Shown: one piece after another, positions 58,680 to 64,000 of the stretch | Layout of the letters: each line of letters opens with the position of its first letter | How positions within the stretch are numbered: the stretch's first letter is position 1 | DNA from: Pomphorhynchus laevis | Lineage: Eukaryota > Acanthocephala > Palaeacanthocephala > Echinorhynchida > Pomphorhynchidae | Reading direction: 5' to 3' | Length of the DNA: 64,000 nucleotides | Assembly (NCBI GenBank): GCA_012934845.2 | Contig: WNNJ02000574.1 | Location: 1-64,000 of the forward strand | Notes under the pieces: generated by a model | Told to the model about the DNA's origin: nothing | The model's database searches: none | The model's input: only the letters and a program-made list of their open reading frames with translations | Translations under genes and position numbers: made by a program

Positions 58680-59250
58680 GACGAAAATAAAGTCAAATCA
58701 AAGTGAAGTAGCAAAATAAGTCCAGGACAATCGATTCTGAGCCACCATTTCCAGTTCTTGTCTCCATCTTCTCTTAAATCTCCACCAGCCAATGCTCGAG
58801 TAGCTGAATAGTATTTTCTTGGCATCGTCTTCGATCGTTCTCTTTAGATTCTTACGAACACCGCCTCTGGGGCGTCGCCAGGATTCTTCCGGGTCCAAGT
58901 ACAGAGATAACTTTGGGAGTCTATCTCTTTACATCCGAAGTACATGGCCAAGATAGCGCAGTCTATTTTTCCGAATCAAATCAGACGTGGAGACATCGAG
59001 TGAACATCGAGAATATACTTCTGCGTTCGATACATAATCGAGTGGATTGACTTTTGCAATTCTACGTAGACATCGTCGCTCAAAAACAGCAAGTTGATTA
59101 TTTGTTGTAAGTTTTTAAGGCCAGCACTCGGATCCATACAGTAGTACTGGACGAACAATAGACGAATATATTCGGATCTTTGTTTTAATAGATACATTAT
59201 TATCACGCCAGAGGTTAAAAATTTATTAGACCAAATCGAGGATGCATTGC
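58680..59250 (-). mobile_element. LINE 3' half (RT C-terminus), inverted relative to its 5' half
   Basis: Minus-strand pieces: NASSIWSNK, KTKIRIYSSIVRPVLLYGSE, LAVFERRCLRRIAKVNPLDY, IRKNRLRYLGHVLRM and DPEESWRRPRGGVRKNLKRT. This is the thumb-to-C-terminus part of a non-LTR RT of RTE/CR1-type layout, unlike the RTE-like copy at 47 kb. Several frame breaks. Confidence 0.75.
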
Positions 59251-59507
59251 TCATATATTCACCTATCGCGTTCTGATGGATGTCCGTCAAGAGTATCAAC
59301 AACCTTAATATTACTATTTTTAGATTTCGAGTCGGCGTTTGACCAAGTTAATCGACTATTCATCTGGAAGCTCCTCTATACCTTAGGCATTCCTAAACAC
59401 CTGTGTGAACTTATCGGTGCAATGTATGAAAATACTGTGTCAGTCGTGCGCGAATACGGTTGTACTGGAATTCCGTTTCCTGTCAGTACAGGTGTTCGAC
59501 AGGGGGA
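59251..59507 (+). mobile_element. LINE 5' half (RT palm), inverted relative to its 3' half
   Basis: Plus-strand frame: LILLFLDFESAFDQVNRLFI (motif A), GIPKHLCELIGAMYENTVSV, then VSTGVRQG, the start of motif B, where LINE homology ends. It carries just the part upstream of what the minus-strand half lacks, consistent with one insertion that inverted during integration. Confidence 0.72.
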
Positions 59508-60510
59508 GTACTATCACCAGAACTATTATATAATATTAATAATATTATCAATATTATTAATATATTCTTTTTTTATTTTGTTTAGCCCAAAGTTAAGAGA
59601 CAAAGAGGCCAATAAATCATTTCTACAATAATATATTATTAATATAATTGTTATATAACTTTTAATATTTCATTAAATGTCATTTATTATCTTATTTATA
59701 TTTTATTTAATTATTGGTTTAGTTCAAATTACACAAAGTTATTTTATCATAATGCATTTAAGCAAAAACAATTTTAGCGAAAATTTTGTAGTTCGCTTCG
59801 ATTTAGTAGTTTCACGAGATTTTTAAATCCAAGATTTTTGACACGATTTATGTAATAATTAAAAATGTAGCAAAGTAATTGAATTTTTATATCAGTATTG
59901 CGGTTATTAAATATCCCGTTTTTTGTACATCGGTTTTGTAAATTGTTCAGCAACACAATGGAACAGTGGTTTCAAAGAACAAATGAGTTTGTCGATACAA
60001 GCCAGATGTAATTTAATATTTAACCTTTTATTTTTATATTGCCCGCTGTTTAGAGATTATGCAAATATCCACATAATTGCAGACTCCTGGAGCTGTAAAA
60101 ATAACAACAAAGTGGTTATTCATTTAGAGTGTTTTGAAAACATTCAAAATATTAATTAGAATTAAAAACAGGTCAGCAATACAGAAATCTAACTAACATT
60201 GGATTTGCTTTCTGCTGCTTGTTCGAACTATTTCTTAGTTTGTAAGCTTATAAGTTTAATAAAACTGTGCGCATCATAAAGTTTTATATCACATAATTTA
60301 GTATTTAATTTACCAAACTAAACAAGATAATTACTGCAATGATTAAATAATTTAATTAGATTTAGAATTCTTTCGCAGTCTGCATTAATTCAAGTCAATC
60401 AAACAATATATTTACTATCACGTCTATCGAGTTTTATTTTTCGTTAGCTAAATGTCTATTTATATTAGTAAACTATCGATTATATGACACCGTAAATTGT
60501 ATAAATCATA
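59508..60510. other. Non-coding stretch
   Basis: A+T-rich; frames at 59774-59956 and 59923-60159 are short and not recognised. Confidence 0.4.
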
Positions 60511-60511
60511 T

Positions 60512-60798
60512 CAGCTAACTGAGTATACGTATTTAATATAATTATAAAATAAACAAAACATAATAATATTGCTAAATCAAAATTTAATATTTAAAAAATA
60601 AAATAAATAATTGTTTTAAGATTTTTTATAATTTTTATCAAGTTAAAATAAAAAATTTAAATTTAAAATAAAAGTCATTTTCTGAATTGACTAATATGTA
60701 ACAGACATTGTATCAGAATAAGAATTAGAGATTAGAGGTCATCATGAGGAACTGCTATGCTATCAGGTTTCGGTCCCTAATTCCTCTACCCGACGTTA
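60512..60798 (+). repeat. R320 copy
   Basis: ATCAGCTAACTGAGTATACG head to CTGCTATGCTATCAGGTTTC...CTCTACCCGACG; interrupted before the second strand of P2. Confidence 0.68.
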
Positions 60799-61336
60799 AT
60801 TGTAGCCAGTCAATTAAATCGCCTTATATATTCCAACCGTCTCAGCTTCACCGACGAAGACAAACAATATTTCGAGAGGTGCTTAGAAAAAAGAATACAT
60901 TTATAAAATCGGCAGTTATAGAATCGGCCTTCGATGCAAAATTAATTGCACGTCAGGAAGTAACCATATACTATCTGCGAAACACTTATTAAACCAGCAT
61001 GCATGGCAATTGTTCGACTTGTGATAGGGAAGTAAAGGAGGTTCCAGAGCGTTAAATAAGTAAATAAAGTAACGTCGTCTGCAATTGCATTCTGTTTCTA
61101 TAATGTTTCTAATATCATCGTTACATATTGATTTCAATTCTTAATTATAATTACAAATTTTTCGTCCTAATGGTGGTAGGAGTTTATACTTTATTTTAGG
61201 AATATATTTACTTTAATATAATCCTATTATTTCTTTACTTTTAGAATTATTTAAAAGTCCGGCCATATTTATGTTATCTATACATTTAATAATGAAGTTT
61301 ATGGTTAATGTATATTTTTATTGTTATTATTAACAT
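60799..61336. other. Non-coding stretch
   Basis: No recognised gene; an 82-codon frame at 60744-60992 overlaps the R320 copy and is judged accidental. Confidence 0.4.
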
Positions 61337-62165
61337 TTATTGCCGATTATAGTATTTTGTATTACAATAACTGTCTGTTATACAACTTAGCCTATCATAA
61401 TCGTTAATTAATTTTTGATTTATTGAACATATGATATCTTTAGAAAAACTTCTTATATTTACATAAAGATCTTTTAGCTTATTATCACTTAAAAGTTGTT
61501 TTAATATTTTTAATTGTTCATTTATATACATATCTTTTTTAATATTTTTAACTCTATTTTTCCTATTCCTTTTGTCACCATGACTTCTTGGTTTGCGTTT
61601 AATCGGATTATTATAATATAGTTGTTTATTATGTATTATACTACTTCTGCCAATTCTTTGTACCACGTCATTCAATCCTAATGGGTACATGGAAGTAAGC
61701 GTTTTAATCCAAAAATCTTCTTTTTCTAATAGTTTTTGATTTAATATTGAAATGTTTTCTTCGATAATATGTTCTAAAATAAATAATTTACAGTTTTTAA
61801 TATCATGTCCTATTAATCTCATATGTTTATGAAATATAGTTTGACTATTATGCTGTATATTATATATGTGTTGCCTAAACCTAGTTTTTAACATTTGATA
61901 TGTTTTTCCTATATATTGCAATCCACATGAACATTGTATTAGATACACTACGTCTGCGGCATTGCAGTTACAATTATTATTATTAATGAAAAACATTTGT
62001 TTGTCGTATTACTTACGATACAATTATTATTATTTATAACATCACAAACTATACTATTTTTCTATTACATTTAAAAGATCTAAAATTAAAATCATTAGTA
62101 CTTTCGAATTTTGGTTGAGAATATGTAATTTTTGCTAAGTCATAATTTTTTAAGTTGCTTTTCGA
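61337..62165 (-). mobile_element. Penelope-like element, GIY-YIG endonuclease region
   Basis: The main frame (61337-61996, 219 codons) has VVYLIQCSCGLQYIGKTYQM (the GIY-YIG-type VYLI and YIGKT elements), then the catalytic Arg in KTRFRQH and the later Glu in LLEKEDFWI, as in Penelope-like endonucleases. Upstream the reading continues in a second frame with ITYSQPKFESTNDFNFRSF and a Cys motif (VCDVINNNNCIVSNTTNK) to about 62165. A basic extension of about 90 residues follows the endonuclease. The RT should lie at higher coordinates but is not found. The fragment is broken. Confidence 0.85.
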
Positions 62166-62680
62166 TGTCGCCATCTAGTATCGTTACAGTATCGTTATAG
62201 TATCGTTACTACGATACTATACATTTACTATATTCTTTACTATATTCTATACATTTGCCATATTCTTGAAGTTGCAAGCATACAATTTGTTCATTGAAGC
62301 CTTCAATATTTGTTTATGCTAAATACAATTATTCATATCAAATGATGCATTCGATCGTGTATTTTTATTATGGCGTGTGTATCACTCGAAAATAAAAATT
62401 ATTTTTTATTTAATAAAAAATAATTATTAAATAAATAACCGTTGGCGAGCTACGATCGGTAACGGCGACTAATAAGATTTTAAGAGCGGTGCAGCGCATA
62501 CAGCGACTACGCAATTGCGGTTTTTTTCGGATTGTCAACGTAGCGCCTAGAGTGGTAATTAGTGATTTTGGGTCCGCCAATTATTAATTGCTCAAATAAT
62601 AGTGCGTTAAATAAATTAATAATTATTCAGTTATTTCTCCAACTAGGTAAAGTGCCGATAATGTGTGAGGCGTGTACTTG
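62166..62680. other. Non-coding stretch with short TATCGTTA repeats
   Basis: CAGTATCGTTA-type units repeat three times near 62172-62205 and then invert (ACGATACTATAC). Nothing else recognised. Confidence 0.45.
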
Positions 62681-64000
62681 GGTTCGACTATTGATTAAAT
62701 GATTAATATTCTAGTTGAGCATTGAGCCTCTTAAACCTCAATTTAATTTGCTTAGTCGTATATTACCAGCTCGCTAGGTTCAATGATAATTTAAGTATTA
62801 AGCCTGTGTAAGCTTTTTTTAAAACCGAAAAAATGATTTTAGTTTTATGGATAGTTAAACATATGCATGTTTATCCAAACTAAAGATTAAATAACTTATT
62901 GCTTATAAATATTAATTATTTACTCTTTGTTATATATTTTGTCATAATGACTAACTCGCTAGTTCCAATAAAATTTGACATGTATAATTTCGTAATTTTA
63001 AAATTTATTTATTTTTTTTATTAATTTAGTAATTGACCATTTAAGGTCCGTTTGGACTTTATGCTGTAACTCATTGTATCGATCATAATTAAACTAACTC
63101 TCTAGGCTTAACACTCGTTAGATTTGACGGATTCAGTTTGTGCGTTTTTAACCAAGCTAGTGATTGAATTACTTATTAATAATAAGATAAATTTATTTTT
63201 AAGTGGCAAATACGTGCCGATGGTGCGCTTAGAAGCCCACTAATATAATTTGACAGAAGTAATCAGTGTGTATGTTCAGTTCATTCGTTTATATTGCTCG
63301 TTCAGTTCGGTCGTTCAGTTCATTCGTTCAGTTCGTTCGTGCAGTTCGTTCAGTTCATTCGTTCAGTTCGTTCGTGCAGTTCGTTCAGTTCGTTAGCTCA
63401 GTTCATTCGTTAAGTCCGTTCGTTCAGTTCTTTCGATCAGTTCATTCGTTCAGTCCGTTCGTTCAGTTCGTTCAGACCGTCCGTTCAGACTGTTCGTTCA
63501 GACCGTCCGTTCAGACAGTTCGTAAAGTCCGTTCGTTTAGACTGGTCGTTTAGTATGTTCATTTAGCCCTTGCATTCAGTCAGTTTTGTCCTTTCGTTGC
63601 GTACAATTGATAAACTTGTCTTGTTTATACTACCCTCCTCCTTTCTCAGCACGGGCTTATAAACATTAATTATTTACTCTTTGTTATATATAGTCATAAT
63701 GACTAACTCGCTAGTTCCAATAAAATTTAGCATGTTTAATTTCGTTATTTTAATATTTATATTTGGCTAGATAATGAACTATCATTCGTTTATTTAAAAA
63801 TCATGTTTGTAACTCGCTGTGTTCACTGATTATGAAGCTAACTCTCTAGTTCAGTGCTAGTACTGACTCGCTAGATTCAATGATCATTGACGTATGCAGT
63901 CTGCGATTTAATGTTTTAATCAAGCTAATAATTGAATTACTTATTGCTTATATTAATTATTTACTTTAATATATATTTTGTCATGTTGACTAACTCTAGT
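62681..64000. repeat. Degenerate satellite-like domain
   Basis: The box ACTCGCTAG(N)TTC or a close variant recurs near 62768, 62951, 63100, 63705, 63838, 63863 and 63988. A ~100-bp unit (TTAATTATTTACTCTTTG...GACTAACTCGCTAGTTCCAA) is present at 62908-63008 and 63664-63752 and in part at 63950-64000. The domain continues past the window edge. Confidence 0.65.
63283..63560. repeat. CGTTCAGTT-type degenerate tandem repeat
   Basis: About 280 bp of imperfect units of the kind TTCGTTCAGTTCG with drift to TTCGTTCAGACCG at the right side. The 95-codon Ser/Phe/Val-rich frame across it is a by-product of the repeat. Confidence 0.85.

Noticed and set aside
63266-63553. 95-codon ORF rich in Ser, Phe and Val
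   Set aside because: It is the translation of the CGTTCAGTT-type tandem repeat.

Overview
This is an A+T-rich eukaryotic window, most likely from an invertebrate animal and plausibly an arthropod. The evidence is spliced exons with GT-AG borders, a ubiquilin UBA fragment, LicD/fukutin-type genes with eukaryotic architecture, and a mix of non-LTR retrotransposons (Jockey/I-like, RTE-like, CR1-like) and Penelope-like elements. The species cannot be named from the sequence. Nothing bacterial, no CRISPR array, no rRNA and no convincing tRNA gene was seen.

Layout. Two very large inverted repeats dominate. P1 pairs 1-13217 with 21003-32321 around a 7.8 kb centre, and its left arm runs off the window start. 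P2 pairs 11613-17582 with 46158-52126 around a 28.6 kb spacer. The stretch 11613-13217 belongs to both, so it is present three times. The P1 arms each carry an intact 303-codon LicD-family gene (7697-8608 minus, 25612-26523 plus) with its start end facing the centre of the palindrome, two ubiquilin UBA fragments, Penelope-like fragments and several hairpins. A third to fifth copy of the first ~53 LicD codons lies at the join with a 5'-truncated LINE.

The centre (12.3-21.0 kb) is a pile of damaged LINEs: Jockey-like copy C, an RTE-like element on the opposite strand, Jockey-like copy B and a CR1-like fragment.

From 33.1 to 56.3 kb, plus strand, I find at least 14 small exons. Twelve are clean, with lengths of 66-87 nt that are all multiples of 3. 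Each encodes one leucine-rich repeat and each has the same phase-2 boundaries. No annotation-style ORF reveals this gene, because the exons are too short. Its introns hold a glycerate-kinase pseudogene fragment (36.1-36.4 kb), a MITE (38.1 kb), a nearly full-length Jockey-like LINE on the opposite strand (39.0-42.9 kb) and the whole right arm of P2.

From 52.1 to 60.8 kb the DNA is filled with copies of a ~320-bp repeat (called R320 here). Its last 100 nt can fold into a conserved three-helix structure, with one compensatory base change between copies. This stretch also holds a Penelope-like RT fragment (52.2-53.0 kb) and a LINE whose two halves point in opposite directions (58.7-59.5 kb). A Penelope-like GIY-YIG endonuclease fragment follows (61.3-62.2 kb), and the window ends in degenerate satellite-like and CGTTCAGTT-type tandem repeats (62.7-64.0 kb).

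The living genes are probably only the LicD pair and possibly the LRR gene, two of whose exons have broken frames. Most of the rest is mobile-element sediment rearranged by recent inverted duplication. Because large near-identical palindromes can also be assembly errors, their reality needs long-read support.
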